The notes beneath the pieces are model-generated. The model was not told where the DNA came from. It saw nothing but the letters and a program-made list of their open reading frames with translations, and searched no databases. Shown here piece by piece: positions 1-13,200 of a stretch of 64,000 nucleotides of DNA. Position 1 is the first letter of the stretch; each line of letters opens with the position of its first letter. The DNA is taken from positions 122,321,544-122,385,543 of the forward strand of contig OW121852.1 of the NCBI GenBank assembly GCA_933228895.1, read 5' to 3'. Made by a program: the position numbers and the translations under genes. This DNA is from Platycnemis pennipes. Its lineage: Eukaryota; Arthropoda; Insecta; Odonata; Platycnemididae.

Positions 1-535
1 TCGCGCCATCACACCATGAAGTCGACGTGTTCTGTCAGTCAATCAATGAAATTAACATTAACCGGTATTATAGTACTAACGATGTGATTTTTTATTCGTT
101 GAGAATGGAATATTGGTGCCACAGCCTCTCTAGGTGGCTTTAGAGTACAATAAAGCTGAAATCTTGTGTTATGATGAATTCTGCTAATCTTGTGCTATGA
201 TGTACATTTGACAGACACTGGACATAGTGCAGATTTTAATGCTTTACATGTGTGCGACAAAAGTTTTAAACTGGATTTTTTAGAACGATATTAAATTGTA
301 AAACACTCCAAATCTCAGAATGTTACTATTCTAAATGACATGGCAGAGTTTAAATCATCACCCTTTGAAACATGTCCCATACTACACCAGTCCCCAACCC
401 CTCCGCAGCCCCCCCTCCCTCCACTAACCTTCAACCAAGGGAAAGCGTTTCCACCTACAGGCTCCCTTCCCCCCCCCCTCCCCTCCATCTTCCTAGCAAA
501 TGAACTCCTTGCCCAAGTCAACCGCAAGTGATCTT
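1..535. other. No gene seen; CT-rich at the right end
   Basis: No coding segment or RNA gene is recognisable. The piece at 118-150 (GCCACAGCCTC then AGGTGGCTTT) resembles one at 10290-10325, so it may be the end of an old dispersed repeat. From about 385 the plus strand becomes C/T-rich, leading into the C run that follows. Confidence 0.4.
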
Positions 536-560
536 CCCCCCCCCCCCCCCCCCCCCCCCC
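536..560. repeat. Homopolymer run of 25 C
   Basis: An uninterrupted C25 run within a longer C/T-rich stretch. Overlapping open frames on both strands are proline-rich or glycine-rich artefacts of the run. Length may be unreliable because homopolymers are error-prone in sequencing. Confidence 0.95.
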
Positions 561-816
561 ACCTTTCCCACACCATCCCTCAATATGTTACCCCATCCCC
601 CTGCTGTTTTGTATTTAAGGCCATTCCTTCGGCCCTTGTTGTACACTATGTGTTGCCTAGATAATGACGCTATAGCCGTCGAAACCGCGGTCGGTCTTGT
701 AAATAAAAGTGTGGAATATACCAAGTCATTTTTATTTTCATGATGATTCAATTCCACAAAGTTACGCCTCATGGTATTTCTTCTTGTGCTATGGCCATTA
801 GAGAATAATTTTCACG

Positions 817-893
817 GTGGGATTCGAGCCCGGGACATTTTGTTTGCCACTCCGGCGAAATACGGGCTACCGCAGCCACCAACTTTGCATCTG
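817..893 (-). repeat. tRNA-like SINE head, partial
   Basis: On the minus strand there is a box-A-like segment (GGTGGCTGCGGTAGCCCG) followed by a good B-box-like GGGCTCGAATCCCAC. This is the internal RNA polymerase III promoter layout of tRNA-derived SINEs. No clean cloverleaf forms, so I call a SINE relic and not a tRNA gene. The body beyond the head is not recognisable. Confidence 0.5.
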
Positions 894-3350
894 CCTTTAA
901 ACTTCTAAAACCTCAATGAAAAGAAGGCATGTCCCATTCGGAAGGACCGTTTGGGATGCTGTCCGCTCCTTTCGCCCCAGCCTATGCCGACACGAGTGGT
1001 TGGTCTTGTATTTTATATCTTGTGCGTGCGTACGTGCCGACTCGTCTGGCGGTGCCAAGGTGTGCATTGGCCGCGGCGCGAAATGCTCGTCGCACCTACG
1101 ACGACTGTAACTCAATTCCTTCCATCGCCGGGGGTAACTAATGCACACAATCCAAGGTATATCATCCGTAATGTGCGTGGACGCGCTCGGGCATGCGATG
1201 TGGCGATGAAAAGAAACGGCGATGGATCCGCGGGCTGGCGTCGGAGGACGTTTCAAATTGGGCAGGGTGGTGGGGGGATGGAATCGCTTGCTACACGCCG
1301 AGGTGCTGGGCGAGCACCCCGGTGCTCAAATGATCGACGCGACGGAACTTCCAAATACTAAGTGGAGGGAGGAGATTTCTACCCCCACGGAATCCGTGCT
1401 CTTTTTTGTTCTTCCTCTCTTCCTCCTCAACTCTTCAGATCCTTAGCGGAATCGCTCTCCCCTGTCTTCTTTCTCTCTAGCCCCTCCCGGTAGTTGTCGG
1501 GAGGGACGGAGTCGCAGGGAAAAAGATGTGTAACGAGAAAGCTCTCTCCCTCCCTATCCAAGATGGCGTGCCTCGTTATCAGCCAATAAGGCGGGAGTTT
1601 GCAAGGGAAGTATGAGTTTGAGAATGTTCGAGCGTGGGAAGGAATATATCCATCTCCTAACCAGCAGATTATTTTACAAAGCCCAGGAGATATGCAGCGA
1701 TTTACTACTTTCGAAAAGATTCTTTGGGAACGGAGACATGCATCCATTCATATGCTTTTGAAAGTTTAATGGTGTGCATCCACTACTTTGGCGCGCATAG
1801 CGTGTTGAGGCATCACATGAGGTATTGTTCTCTACTTTAGCAATAATAGTATTTATTAAACTCATGCTTCCTGCTAATATTAAGTCTTACCACTAATTAT
1901 TATAATTTTAGAGTTTCAAATTTTCGCTTCTATAAGAATATCATTTATGTAAAATCTATACAATTGTAAATAATAGCACATTTTATGTCTGTAACGATTT
2001 TGTGCACTTTAAACGGAAAATTGATAGATTTTCATTTTGTTATCTCAAACAATGACCCACCGTATACTATAAATTTGAAATTATATTAAACATTTTTACG
2101 TTTTAAAATTATGTTTTCCATTCATAGAGTGCAAGATTATTTTCGTTCCCTCTATGAAAAACTTAAACACTTATTGATATATTTTTGTTTCTCCCTTTGA
2201 TGGACAAAACTTCAAACTATCTTGGTCTTGCAATCGTTTTACGCCATGTGATTCTGCTTTCTCTAAAATGTATAATTTACACCGAAATTCGTTAATTTTT
2301 CAATTCTTTTCCGAGACTTGCAAAGGCCATTACAATAGTTGCCTCACAATAAAAACTGTGAATACACAAACAGTTCGGCCTAGAGAGCTGCTGTGAACCG
2401 CATTGTGTTTCTCGCGAGGAGGTTGGAGCGCGATAAAGGCGGAATCACATTATTGATTAGTTAAAAAGGGAAAGCCATCTTATTTGGCACAGATAACCTA
2501 GCTTAATACTCGCGCTACCTATGGATCATGTTTTTTTTTCTTACGGTAAATCCAAGATTAGTATAAGGTCTTTTATTGAAAGCTCTTTTTTAATTCGTGA
2601 AATAAATAGCGGCAAGGGCAGAGATACGAGAAATTCCGTTGTTTATTAACAATAAATTAAATATATACCAGCTTTTAGCCAGTGAAATAATGCTACTTCT
2701 ATGAAATACTTTTAGGGAGATTATTTGATGCCACTGCCAATACTTTTGGGTGTGAAAACGCCGTTATTTTTTTTTAATGAAATATCTATAAGAGGCATAT
2801 AATACACAGTGCCGAGGAGGAGGGCTTAATCCTCCTCAAGTATCCGCATTTATCTTCACTGTCACCCATATGACTAGTATGCGTTGATTCCTCCTGTACC
2901 TTCTAACCTTCTCCTTTTCTCTCTGTCTGTCAGACGCTATGACCGTTTCCTTTGAGAAAATATTCTCTTAACTCTAAACTGTATACGTCTGAGAAGCTAT
3001 TCCCGATTTTGTAAAGGTCCGGATTCAACTCCTTGCAGTATGTATGTGAGAAAATTGGTTAAAAATTAGGTTTATAATTCCAATGAATAAATTTAAGCCT
3101 GGCTTAAATGGCTCTATCTTTTTCCATCACGGCACTAAAACTCGAATCACAATCCCAAAAATTAAGAAATGACAAAAATAGGAATGAATAATTTACGAAT
3201 ATTGAATAGCAATAACTTTAGTTTTCTCTTTCTGCTAAAATAGTAAGGGATATCTCCTCTGATATTGCAATAATACTTATCATATCGATCAAAATTTTAG
3301 TGATCTATCTACGTACTACGGATCTATCTAAGTCCAAACACGCACTAATA
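894..3350. other. Unassigned; no gene supported
   Basis: About 2.4 kb without a convincing exon. The piece 895-1660 is relatively rich in CpG. It holds a CCAAGATGGCG motif (about 1558) and a CCAAT-type GCCAATAAGGCGGG (about 1581), which could be promoter elements, but no downstream first exon is evident. From 1860 on the sequence is AT-rich. A small hairpin GAGGAGG/CCTCCTC sits near 2815-2840. Confidence 0.4.
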
Positions 3351-3600
3351 GGCGCTTCAGACCGAGAGGAAAGATACAAGGATGTGATTAGAGGGGTGGA
3401 GAGACACCGGTGTTGGCATTAGCCTGCTAGTAACGAAAAGCAGCAAGGGAACCACGGGTTAATGTCCCATCCAACAGATGGAGTACACTCGAATGCTCTC
3501 TCCAAAGTACTCAAGTATGTAATGGAAAACTAAAGAATGAAAAGTATTCCTCCGTCGAGATTCAAACCCGTGCCACACGGGTATCGGGCCATTATATAGT
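3351..3600 (-). repeat. tRNA-derived SINE, family S1, degraded copy
   Basis: Read on the minus strand this starts with a tRNA-like head whose B box is GGGTTTGAATCTC. The body contains the complement of TTAATGTCCCATCCAACAGA, shared with the copies at 22.5 kb and 43.3 kb. The left edge (GACCGAGAGGAAAGATACAAGG) matches GACCGGGAGGACAGG near 43330. Several substitutions separate the copies, so it is old. Confidence 0.65.
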
Positions 3601-4379
3601 GGCTTTTTAATTTAACAGTGGTAAATAATTACTCTCATTATTGACGCTTATGATATATACATAGAGTATTTTTATTTAATTCTTGTGGCTGATTTTCACA
3701 GTAAAAATTTTGGCGAAAGAGTTTTTCACAATTTTTATTTACAAAGTTTATGAATCATACAAGAACGTTTTTCCGTCCCATTCCTCGTCTTTACGCCTGC
3801 TTTTCTAGTTCAGGACTCACTTGCTATAATTTTTTTTATACTGGCCTCCACCCGCTATTTTCCTTTCTGTTAGGATAGGCATAGAGGTGAATTCGCCAAA
3901 TGAAGACAGGTTTTTTTAATATCCTTCGAATAACAGGGAAACTACATCGACGATCAATTAACTTAATACCATGTTTATTTACTCATTCCTTCCTTCATTA
4001 TTCACATCACCTCTAAATATGCGAGAATATCACAGTGATGAGAGAAGCTTCTCATTGGCTGTTATATAAAACTATGTTATGGAAATAGACCCATTGCATA
4101 AAGCATCATTTAACATTACTAACCCATGCATGCAAAGGTTTATACAGATAGATATATTTAGAAAAAAAATATATTTAGCTAATAATCTGAACATATACAT
4201 ATAAATGTATTTTGAAAAAGCAAGAAATATTGTAATTTAGGTAGTACAATATTCACAACTCATAATCACCACTGATCACGGTTTCTACAATTAACTGTTA
4301 TTTTCGAGGTGTCTCATACCAGCAATGCACCTGCATATATATTTATTTAGGTTAATATAAATGTAGTTGGAAGAAGCTC
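3601..4379. other. AT-rich, no gene seen
   Basis: Simple AT-rich sequence with short A and T runs and no splice-bounded open frame. Confidence 0.4.
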
Positions 4380-4816
4380 GACGATCATGAAAAAGACACA
4401 ACTACTGTGCTCAAAGAAGTTACGGCTGCTGGTAAGGAAGCATTTAATTAAAAAATTCGTATGCAACGTGGCACTCAATGAATCAGAGGCATGGAACATT
4501 GGGAAAGTAAATCAGCGAAGAATTGAAGCCTTAGAAACATGGTGCTGGAGGAGAATGTTGAAGAATAAATGAACAGATAAAGTGAGGAACGAAGAAGTGT
4601 GCAGAAGAGCAGATGAAGAAAGTACACTATGGAAAACCCTACGGCACAGAAGAACCAAATGGATTGGACATACCTAGAGGCACAATCAATTAGTTAGAAA
4701 TATAATAGAAGGGAAGGTCCCACGAGGTAGACCAAGGGACTAAGGACAAATAAAGAAGGAGGTGAAAGGGAAAACATACCAATCAATCCTAGGATTGAAA
4801 TACTAATGATGATGAA
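4380..4816 (+). mobile_element. Non-LTR retrotransposon 3' fragment (LINE), broken
   Basis: The frame from 4387 to 4572 encodes a piece resembling the region after the reverse-transcriptase core in arthropod endonuclease/reverse-transcriptase LINEs. Recognisable blocks are VALNESEAW, RRIEALETWCWRRML and, past a stop, DKVRNEEVCRRA, WIGHT, IIEGKVPRGRPR. Stops interrupt it at 4570, about 4675 and about 4741, so it is dead. The copy is 5'-truncated: no endonuclease or catalytic RT motif is present. The 3' end is an ATGATGATGAA tail, as in the copies at 27.07 and 50.31 kb. Clade (RTE-like or other) cannot be settled from this part. Confidence 0.8.
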
Positions 4817-7800
4817 GCGTGCTGCAGATTAGTGCACGAACTCTTCCTATCTATGTGGTTTTTCTCTTTTCCAAATCTCGTTTTTACATTCGTGTTCATT
4901 TCAAATCCCCTCTCAGCCAAACCAAACAACCTCCACTCCGTGTCCATCGTGATATCATGTCAACGGATGACTGTCTGAGGCCACGGCTACGGACGAGAGT
5001 ATTAAGTGCGGGAAATTTGAGGACCGAAGAAAAGAAAGCAAAGAAAGGAAAGGGAGAGGAAATGAAAATTAAAGATTGCGAGAAGGTATGTGGCGGAATG
5101 GCGAGGTGCGGGAATGTGGTCGGTAGGGGAGGAGGGCACGAAGGGAAGCTTTTAGAAGGACCTCTTGCGAGCAAAAGGAAAGATTGAGTCGGGCGCATGT
5201 CTCCAGGGCAGCGGAGGGGAAAAAATGAAAAATAAATAGTCGGCGTGGGGAGATGGGGGCGGTGTGTGGAGAGTTTCATCTCGGGGGTGGGATGGATGAG
5301 GGGGTAGTTGGGGTGCGAGGTGAGATTTGGGGTTGGGGGACATCGGGTGGTGAGAGACGGTTGGGGAGACCACTGGGGTAGGAGAGACATTTTTCCAAAA
5401 TTGGACCGGGCGGCCGAAGTCGGCGTGGGAGGAGGAGGAGGTGGGCTTAATTTTTTTGACGGCATAAAAAAGATGAGGCCTGGGGTGAGGGAAGAGGGTG
5501 AGGTGGGCTCTCGGGGGATGTGGAACGGCTTGGGGAGGAGGCGATTGTCTCTCGAGACAAGTCTCTTCCCTCCAGCCAGGCCCTCGAAAAATTTTTGGGT
5601 GGGGGAAGGTGGGGTGGATAAGGGAATTAGTGGGATGGGGTTTGGTTTTTGGTCGTGCGTCGGTTGTGTTGCATACACTCCACGAGGGGTGGATGACTTT
5701 CCGGAGGTGTGAATGCGTGCAAACGTTTGGAATGAGTCTTCCTGTGGCAAGTATTAAGTGGTAAGAAGGTCAGGGGGGAGAGTGGAGATCGCCCAGAAGA
5801 ATATAATTGCATTAATTACCTCTTGTGACAACAGGAAAATTAATTTCAGTCCCCCAAGAGGTGGCAGTAGGGAGATTTCGCCTCATTATTTTCATTCCAG
5901 ACGAAATCCTTTTATTATTATTATTATTTTTCCTTCCCGCGCAAGGTATTTAATTTATGTGGAGAGCAAAGGGATTAAAAACTTTTAAACGAAAAGTTGA
6001 TTGAGGTCTTAATGAAGGTGATTTCCTCTCTTCTTAATAGGAGTAAGGAAGAAAAGATTTCCGCCTTCCTCGTCCTCTTGAGTTTTTAATTTCTTTCCCC
6101 GGCTATATTTATTTTACGGCTGGGACGGATCAAAATTAGGCGGAAATATGTAACTGTATAGTAGTGCCCAGAATTAATATGATAGGGCAACATTCTTAGG
6201 GATTTGACTGGATATAATACTTTTTTAATTCTTCATATTTTGAAAATAATTGAAACTGAGTATACATTTAATTGCTACTCACTTGATGGATATTTATTTA
6301 TTAAAAATATGATCCTTACATCTCTGCTAGCATGCAACATATTTCATCTTGACCACTTTATGGATTAGGAAACATATGCAGCAAATATTTAACAGCATAT
6401 ATTCCAAATCCAAAAAGATATTTATTGCGGTAAAGATTGAAATATCTATTTTTGTGCGCTCTTAATTCAAAAAGCTTTTTATCTGTTCAACTGCTCAAAG
6501 TAATAAAACTAAAAAATATAAATTTCCACTTATAAAGGGTATTTATATGAGCCCAAATCTTGGACTTGAATTATCAAATTATTTTTATGAATATGCTCAT
6601 ATTTTACTTAAAAACTTCAATATTTTCATCATTTTTATAAGCTTTTAAGGATTTTTCATGCCCTTACTAATCCCAATAGTTGGTTTCACTGGACTTGATT
6701 TGTTTATGCCAATAATCCTTCCCGACGTACAAGATATTTTGCAATAAATGTGATTAAATTCAATGCTAAATTTATAATCAGTGTTCATTCAAAGAAAAAC
6801 ACCGATAGAAATAATTTAAAAAAGGCCGTAATATCTCTGCTACTTATTTTGCATATGTAACATACAGCATATATTTGATTAAAATTGCAAATAGTAAACT
6901 TATATTATTATAAGTCAGTTTTAAAGGTCCACTCATGGTTGATAAATCTCCAAAACCAGTTGAAAAAAGTATTTTCCCTTTACGGAAGTCACTATCATTA
7001 ATAGTGTTCATGCAATAAAATCTTCCTCCAAGTTCACACCATACATTATTCAGTGTGTCAATAGCTCTCTACTGACAGAAATAGATATTTAACGGCATTT
7101 TTCCAACACACCGAGGACAAAATCGATTTTTTTGGCAGGAATGATGTATTTACATTAAGCGCTGAATGAAATAACGTACTCTCGAAAGCATAATGGGTGT
7201 TATAAAAACTATTTCAAGGAGTTTGATTAATGTGCTGAAAGGATCTGCTAGGGTTTCTTTTTGTCTGCACCCTAATGCACTCTCTCTTAATGGTGCGGCT
7301 ATAGTTTTATAACACCTCTAAAACTTCCGAGCGCAGAGCAAGTCAATTCGGTGTATATTTCTGCATAGGTTTATTAACAATGCTATCCATTCTATTTTAT
7401 TTCTCACTTTCTTTGGCTTTACAATTTGGACCACTTGAAGATACTCAGAGGCGTCGACATTGATTTACATGCAACAATTGTAATCCATACTACATTTTTT
7501 TGTTCTAATTTTTAAGGATAATATTACCTATAGCCAATCTTTATTACCTCAATACTTCAATCTTCTATTCAGTCTTCTTGCGTCTTTAACATTTACTCCC
7601 ACAAGGTGCACGGAATATCTCCATTTAGTTTCAGAGAGTGCAGAAAACACGCATTCTACAACGCTACACGCATTCTACTACTTTTAAGCAATAATATATA
7701 TAATAATATAAGCAACTAATATAATTCTTCTTTAATTAACCTCTGTTTCTACTTTTTTCCTTGTTATAAAGGTGATGAGATTGGTGATGGGTGAAAGGCG

Positions 7801-7983
7801 ATGAGAGAATTGTATAGATATAGTTGTATGCTATTTTTATACAAATGTCCTTGTGTTCTCACCCCTTTTTTGAAAAGGGTAGTTTGAAAGAATATTCTTT
7901 TTGGTGCTTATAATTTTTAAACATTGTTTTGGGTCAAATAAATAGCAGGCAAGCTAACTTATTGGAATTTTTATATTATATTA
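4817..7983. other. Purine-rich block then AT-rich sequence, no gene
   Basis: From about 5030 to 5760 the plus strand is dominated by G and A with many GGGG tracts. The long open frames here on both strands (up to 284 codons on the minus strand) are low-complexity proline/serine or glycine-rich and have no domain signature. From 5780 to 7983 the sequence is AT-rich with short ATT repeats (near 5914) and nothing recognisable. Confidence 0.45.
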
Positions 7984-8183
7984 ATTAAATAAAGATTTGT
8001 TCTATTCCGCATAAATATAATTAAAACTGATCGGCCAGGTTCGACATTTTCAGGTCACTTACAGGAGGTGAGTTACTCAGCTCTACAGTAAGCTCAACAG
8101 TAAATAACCAGAAATGGTCAAAACCAGTCGAGCAGTATTGAATTATATTTGTGTGGAATAGAACAAATCTTTGTTTTATTTAT
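7984..8183. repeat. Long palindromic element, copy A
   Basis: An imperfect inverted repeat of about 200 bp. The left arm begins ATTAAATAAAGATTTGTTCT and the right arm is its complement, ending AGAACAAATCTTTGTTTTAT. Arms of about 78 bases include TTCTATTCC, AAATATAATT and a core with GGTTCGAC followed by TTCAGGTCAC. The loop lies near 8062-8100. No coding capacity. Same architecture as the palindromes near 13.2, 29.7 and 60.3 kb. Confidence 0.75.
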
Positions 8184-10269
8184 ATAATGATGTTGGGTGT
8201 TTGGAGGTGAAATAAAAGAAAATAGACCCGAACGACATCCTTCCAGGCAAGTCGTTGGAGGTAAATGATCTTTATTTAACTTGATGGAAAATAAAGGATA
8301 AGAAAACTGATTTAAATGAAAATTAGCGGAAAACGAAGTGGATGGCTGACGATACGGTTAAATTTTGGCTGTCACCAAAAAATTCATAGACTAAGTGTCG
8401 GTGGAAGTTGTTGGGAGTGAGGGAGGGTGAGTTGTGGTGCGAACTGGGTTCAGGGCCGGAGGCGTGCACCCTTGTGTATTCGGCGGAAGCAGAAGTTTAG
8501 AGGCATTGCTTCCTCCGGGAGCATGTGCAGGGGTGTGGTGTGCTGTGAAGAGGGCGAGGGGGAAGGGGTCAAAGGGTATGGCTCGGATTGAGAGGGTCGC
8601 TCCCTAGATGGGGGGAGAGAGTTTCTTCATTTACGTGAGATTGGAAAACTCGGAAAAGGGAGGCATCCTCCGATTCCTTTTTCTTTCTTTCTTTCTTTCT
8701 CTCTCACTCTCCCCCGCCACTCTCGGCCCTTGCTCTCACCACGCGTTTTCCCGCGTTCCCATACATCTCCTTCACATAGGTTCCACCCCCTCACTTCGCT
8801 GTCCCCAACAGTGAAGCCAACCCCGTAAGTTTTAGGCTTAATTTAAAACGGAAAATGTAGTTGCCCACAATAAATTGAGTATTTCGCTTTTTCTTCATAT
8901 TTTATGCCTGTGTGTTGCAACAGCCTGGGTGATTGAATCTGTTGAATAAGATAACACTGAAGATCTCACTCGCGATATCTTTGTTATTCCAATTTTTCGC
9001 GAGCGCGAAATAACTTTACTAGAAATTAAGGTTCGCAGTTACGTAGTGGGAAGAATCCAGGGATCTTAATTACGACGAAACCAAAACGAGATCATGGTAA
9101 GTTATGATATATAGGCGTGTTAGCATCATCAGGTCGTTGCTCTTACTTTTAAAGTTTTGAATTGGTTGTATCTTTTGCGTCCAAAACTCGACATTTTAGA
9201 GAACAAGCAATGTTGGCCTCTATTTGGACAATATTACGCAAGAGGAAACAAAAAACAGCCATGTTAGTAAACAAGGACTTAGTCTCAATTTTTTCTTACA
9301 ACCTGCATTTAGTAATGGGGTAAACTTTCCATATCCTTTCTCTCTTTATTAATTAGAATAATGGTAACTGGTTAAATACAAATCGATAAATTCCATTAAT
9401 ATGGGAAAGGCTGAATTAATGGCCAAGTTATTTACATTAGCTAGAAAAGAGATAGTCAACAGAAAGAACCACCGTGTAAGAAATCACGTATTCGTATTTA
9501 GCATAACAGTAGCAGAATGCATGAATTGGAGAAATCGAGACATATTACTCAATTTTTCTCACTGAAATGGAAGCGTATTCTGAGTAAAACTTGATTCTCA
9601 TTGCAAGCTTAGTTGATCCAACGAGGCTGATGTCCAACGGGAGCTTTCGTATAAATGAAGGATGAATGAGAGAGATGAGATAAGAACGATGAGATGAGCT
9701 ATAGAATTGAGTATTTCAATTTTTATCTACTTTCCATTATTTTTAACACCTTGTAGTTTTCAACACCTTGTAAATAGAATGAAACATGACTTTTCGCGTG
9801 AATATATTTTTTTAATGCTAAACTCACCCACAAACTTCCCATTGATTTGAAGAGCAAGAGGTTGAATTTAAGTTCAATAAATTTATTAATTATCCATTCT
9901 TATCAATATTGTTTATTATACCCTGTATTACCCACTGAAAGGGCGGAAACATGGGAGAGGACAGTTTCCTGGTTAAACCATGTTTTGAAGTTTTTTTACT
10001 TTGGATTGGAAATAAACATAATTGTCCTTCGTTTCCTATTCCCTCGCTAAATGCATTCGCAGGCCAAGAAACGAGGCTATTTTAACAGTTCCTAGGCAAG
10101 AATATCATAAATATAATGAATATAATCGTTTCGCTCTGGTGTGACTAAATTGAAAAATCACTGGACTTGAGCGCTGAATATTTCCTTTATTGTGACACGA
10201 ATTTAAAAAAAAACCACGTGGAAGTTTTTACTCCAAATTATATCTGTAACTCCATCCTGAAAAAGAACA
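8184..10269. other. No gene seen; short tetranucleotide repeat
   Basis: About 2.1 kb with no supported exon. A TTTC microsatellite of about five units is at 8681-8700, within C/T-rich sequence reaching to 8800. A donor-like ATG|GTAAGT occurs near 9093-9101 but has no convincing exon upstream. Confidence 0.4.
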
Positions 10270-10350
10270 TTGTTGCTGGTGTGGATGCACCCCCTGCCAC
10301 ACACCCTCGAGGTGGCTTTCAGGGTATGTCGTAGATAGATAGATATAGAT
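10270..10350 (+). repeat. Possible SINE/LINE tail ending in GATA repeats
   Basis: GCCACACACCCTCGAGGTGG followed by CTTTCAGGGTATG and a (GATA)n-like run. A similar phrase lies at 118-150. A short tandem tail is typical of a retroposon 3' end, but no head is identifiable, so this is tentative. Confidence 0.3.
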
Positions 10351-12416
10351 ATTTTCTTTTTTTGGAAAATACCCAAAAAGTCTATCTTCCTCGTTGTTTA
10401 TTTGCGCTACGCTACAAGAGTTTTGTTTAAACTTAAGTCACAAATAAACCACGTCAATTAGCATAAACTTAATATGCACTGTATGAATTATTTTTAAAAA
10501 TCCCACTCACTTATACCTTGTTCATCTCTAGAGGCTTTGTATTAAATGAGGAAAAAAGAGGATATTGATAACAGTGATAAAATATATGATGATAAGAGAT
10601 GATTGTTATGTGCTAAAATTAGAATTATTGCCAATAAAATGCATACATAGATATTCAAAAAGAAAATGTATTAAAACAGCCAGCTCTGCATTGATGAGTT
10701 TCAAGCGTTACTGAGAGATCTACCGCATGGGGTAACAGGTCTAGATTTTGAGATCATCCACAGTGTTAAACCCAATAGTCAGTCCAGTTGTTGAGGATAG
10801 AGCCGCCCGTGGCGTGAGAAATTAACACATCAGGGTGAGGGGAAATTGCTTTCCCTGTGCATTATGTGGTTTTTCAGGAATATTTGTTGCTAAGAAAGTC
10901 ACTTTACTGTGTAGAGAAAATCTTTTCCAAAGGTCTCTCATTGGTTCTAATACCAGAACAGCCTGTAGTCCAACTGGCTGAACCTGGACTATTATATATT
11001 ACAATAAAATCGCCATTTAATTCTGTCCTCAGTCTTTAATTGCACAATAATTACTACTATTACTTATAAATAATGCTTTACTCTTTACGAAAAAACATAA
11101 GTGATAATGGGGACTATAAGTCACCTATGTCGCAAAGTTAATAAAAATAGAGCTATTATCTTATACTCATAGAAAACTAGTTGATTGTTGCATGCGCCTC
11201 GAGCGATACATATACGGAAATGGCAGGCGGTGAATAATCATCAAACATTCAATACGTACTTGCACTAATAGTGACTATCTTTTATAGTTTTAAATCGACA
11301 TAATACCCCACTAGCCACGCAATGGTGATGGAATTATGCCTCACAAGAAGATATAAGGCAGCTCAATCCATTATATTAAAAAACTGACGAGTATTTACAA
11401 GTCCAGTGAATTGATAGGAAACATTTAATAAGCTGGAGAGTAATAACTTCGTCCGTTCGTGCCTTCGACTAATCCGTTGGGCCGTGAAAATGTCAATCCT
11501 CTGCGTTTTTTTCCAAGGGCAATCTCAATGTTTAACGAACTGTGGTCCAAACCTCCCTCGTACGGTTGGCAGCGCTGACACCCACCCCCGATAGACAGTC
11601 GCCTTCCCTTTCCCCCAACCTCCCTCCCCTTCCCATCCTCCCTTTATCAAGTCCCAGTGTATCGAACAAAAGTCCATCTTCTCCGATCTCCCTCAAGCAA
11701 CTCCCCCGAAACCTTCCACGAAAGCGTTTCTCTCTCTCTTCCATCCCCCTCCTTTCCTTCTGCCAAAGTTAATTACAAAGTCTCTTGATTTCTTATTCTT
11801 ATTAAAGGCATATATTCACCGCCGTCCCCCAAACTACTCCGCATTTCCCACCGCCTCCCCCAAACGAAACCCCCCTTCTCCTCTCCCCTCCCCTCGCCTC
11901 CCCCCCTTCCCGCCGAATTCCGTTCGAATTTCCTTTCTATAGGCATTGTAATCACCAGAGAGTTCTGTTCTTTTCATTTCCTCGTTTTTTTCCCTCCCTT
12001 GGGGCTGATCAGTAATTTTTTCCTTCGACGGAGACTTCGAGTGTCCCCCACCCACGCCTTCTTTCCATCTGCTTCCCGGGGTTCCCCCAATCTTACGGGG
12101 AGGGTTTTTTACGCAAAACAATGATTCCGAGCCCTACTTTTTCTGGCTGAGGGAATAGCAAGTCGCGCGGCGCGGTGCGAACATATTCCCTCGGGGAGAG
12201 CAGTCCAGGGTAATGCAGTGCATTACGAGACAAAGGTGTTTTACGAGCAAGCGCCTTTTTGGAATGACGTATATAGGATACAACATATGATACTCTGCAC
12301 CTCAGCAAATTCGGCACGAGTAGATAAGCTGAAATGAAACTGACTATTTACGCTTAATAGAAAGTCATAAAAGCCGTAAATTTCATTCAATAGCCAATGA
12401 AAGTTTTTATCAGTTA
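10351..12416. other. No gene seen; C-rich block near 11.56-11.93 kb
   Basis: AT-rich up to about 11500, then a C/T-rich plus strand from 11560 to 11930 continuing in weaker form to 12080. The overlapping open frames are proline/serine-rich or glycine/arginine-rich on the two strands and look like composition artefacts. Confidence 0.4.
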
Positions 12417-12853
12417 CAGTAAACTCCCGATTATCCGCGCGAGCATTATTCTGGCTGCGGATTATCCGAGTATCGCCAATCTATTTACTGTATCGGCAGT
12501 GGTCTCAAAGGTAAGTAATCTTATATTATTTTTCTCCGATCATGACTTTCACTTCGGCCCTACCGAGTGGTCCGATGTCTTACGCCAGGCTTCGTGCCGC
12601 CACCAGAGGCTTGCGAATATTTAATTGCGGCCGGAACACCTCTACTGGATACTATTTTGCCATAAAATGCTATTATGTGCAGTGATGGTTTTTTCAATGG
12701 CAGGTTAGGCTGCTTTCTTAGGGAGCTTAATTACTTTGGCGGCACACCGTAGAGAAATTAATCCGGAAAAAACCAAACAGCGGATTATTCATGTTTCGCG
12801 ATTATCCGAGCACCCTTTACGAGTCATCAGCACGGAAAATCGTAGGTTTACTG
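12417..12853. mobile_element. Pogo/Tigger-like MITE (non-autonomous)
   Basis: The left end reads CAGTAAACTCCCGATTATCC and the right end is a diverged inverted copy, ATCGTAGGTTTACTG. CAGT termini followed by CGATTATCCG are characteristic of Tigger/pogo transposons, which insert at TA. The left flank is TA; the right flank is TG, presumably mutated. Subterminal CGATTATCCGAG repeats occur inside, near 12460 and 12800. There is no transposase, so at 437 bp it is a non-autonomous derivative. A consensus splice donor, AAG|GTAAGT, lies inside at 12511. Confidence 0.7.
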
Positions 12854-13200
12854 TGACTGTATCATATGCAGACGATCGTCAATCGCAGTGCGCAGATCAA
12901 CTTTTAACATCCAACTCGGAAAATAATATGGTAATATTTTTTTTATGACTGCCTCTACGTAAAAATGGATTTCACATGGATGGGTATCCATTAGCATGTA
13001 AATATAAGGAGTTATCAAAATTTGTAAGTAAAATTAGGTGCAAAGTATTTTGACACATATTATTTATTTGGAGCATTTAAATTGCCTTTAATATTTGTTC
13101 TTGTGTAATCCAAGAGTTTTTTCTGGGTAATCTTGGAGTTTATTATTGATGATGATAATATACACTGCAACATTCAATGAATATGTCGCTACTGAAGTAA
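12854..13200. other. No gene seen
   Basis: AT-rich with no recognisable element. Confidence 0.4.

Noticed and set aside
4896..5750. 284-codon minus-strand open frame
   Set aside because: Proline/serine/threonine-rich low-complexity translation of a polypurine block; open frames exist on the opposite strand too; no domain or splice context.
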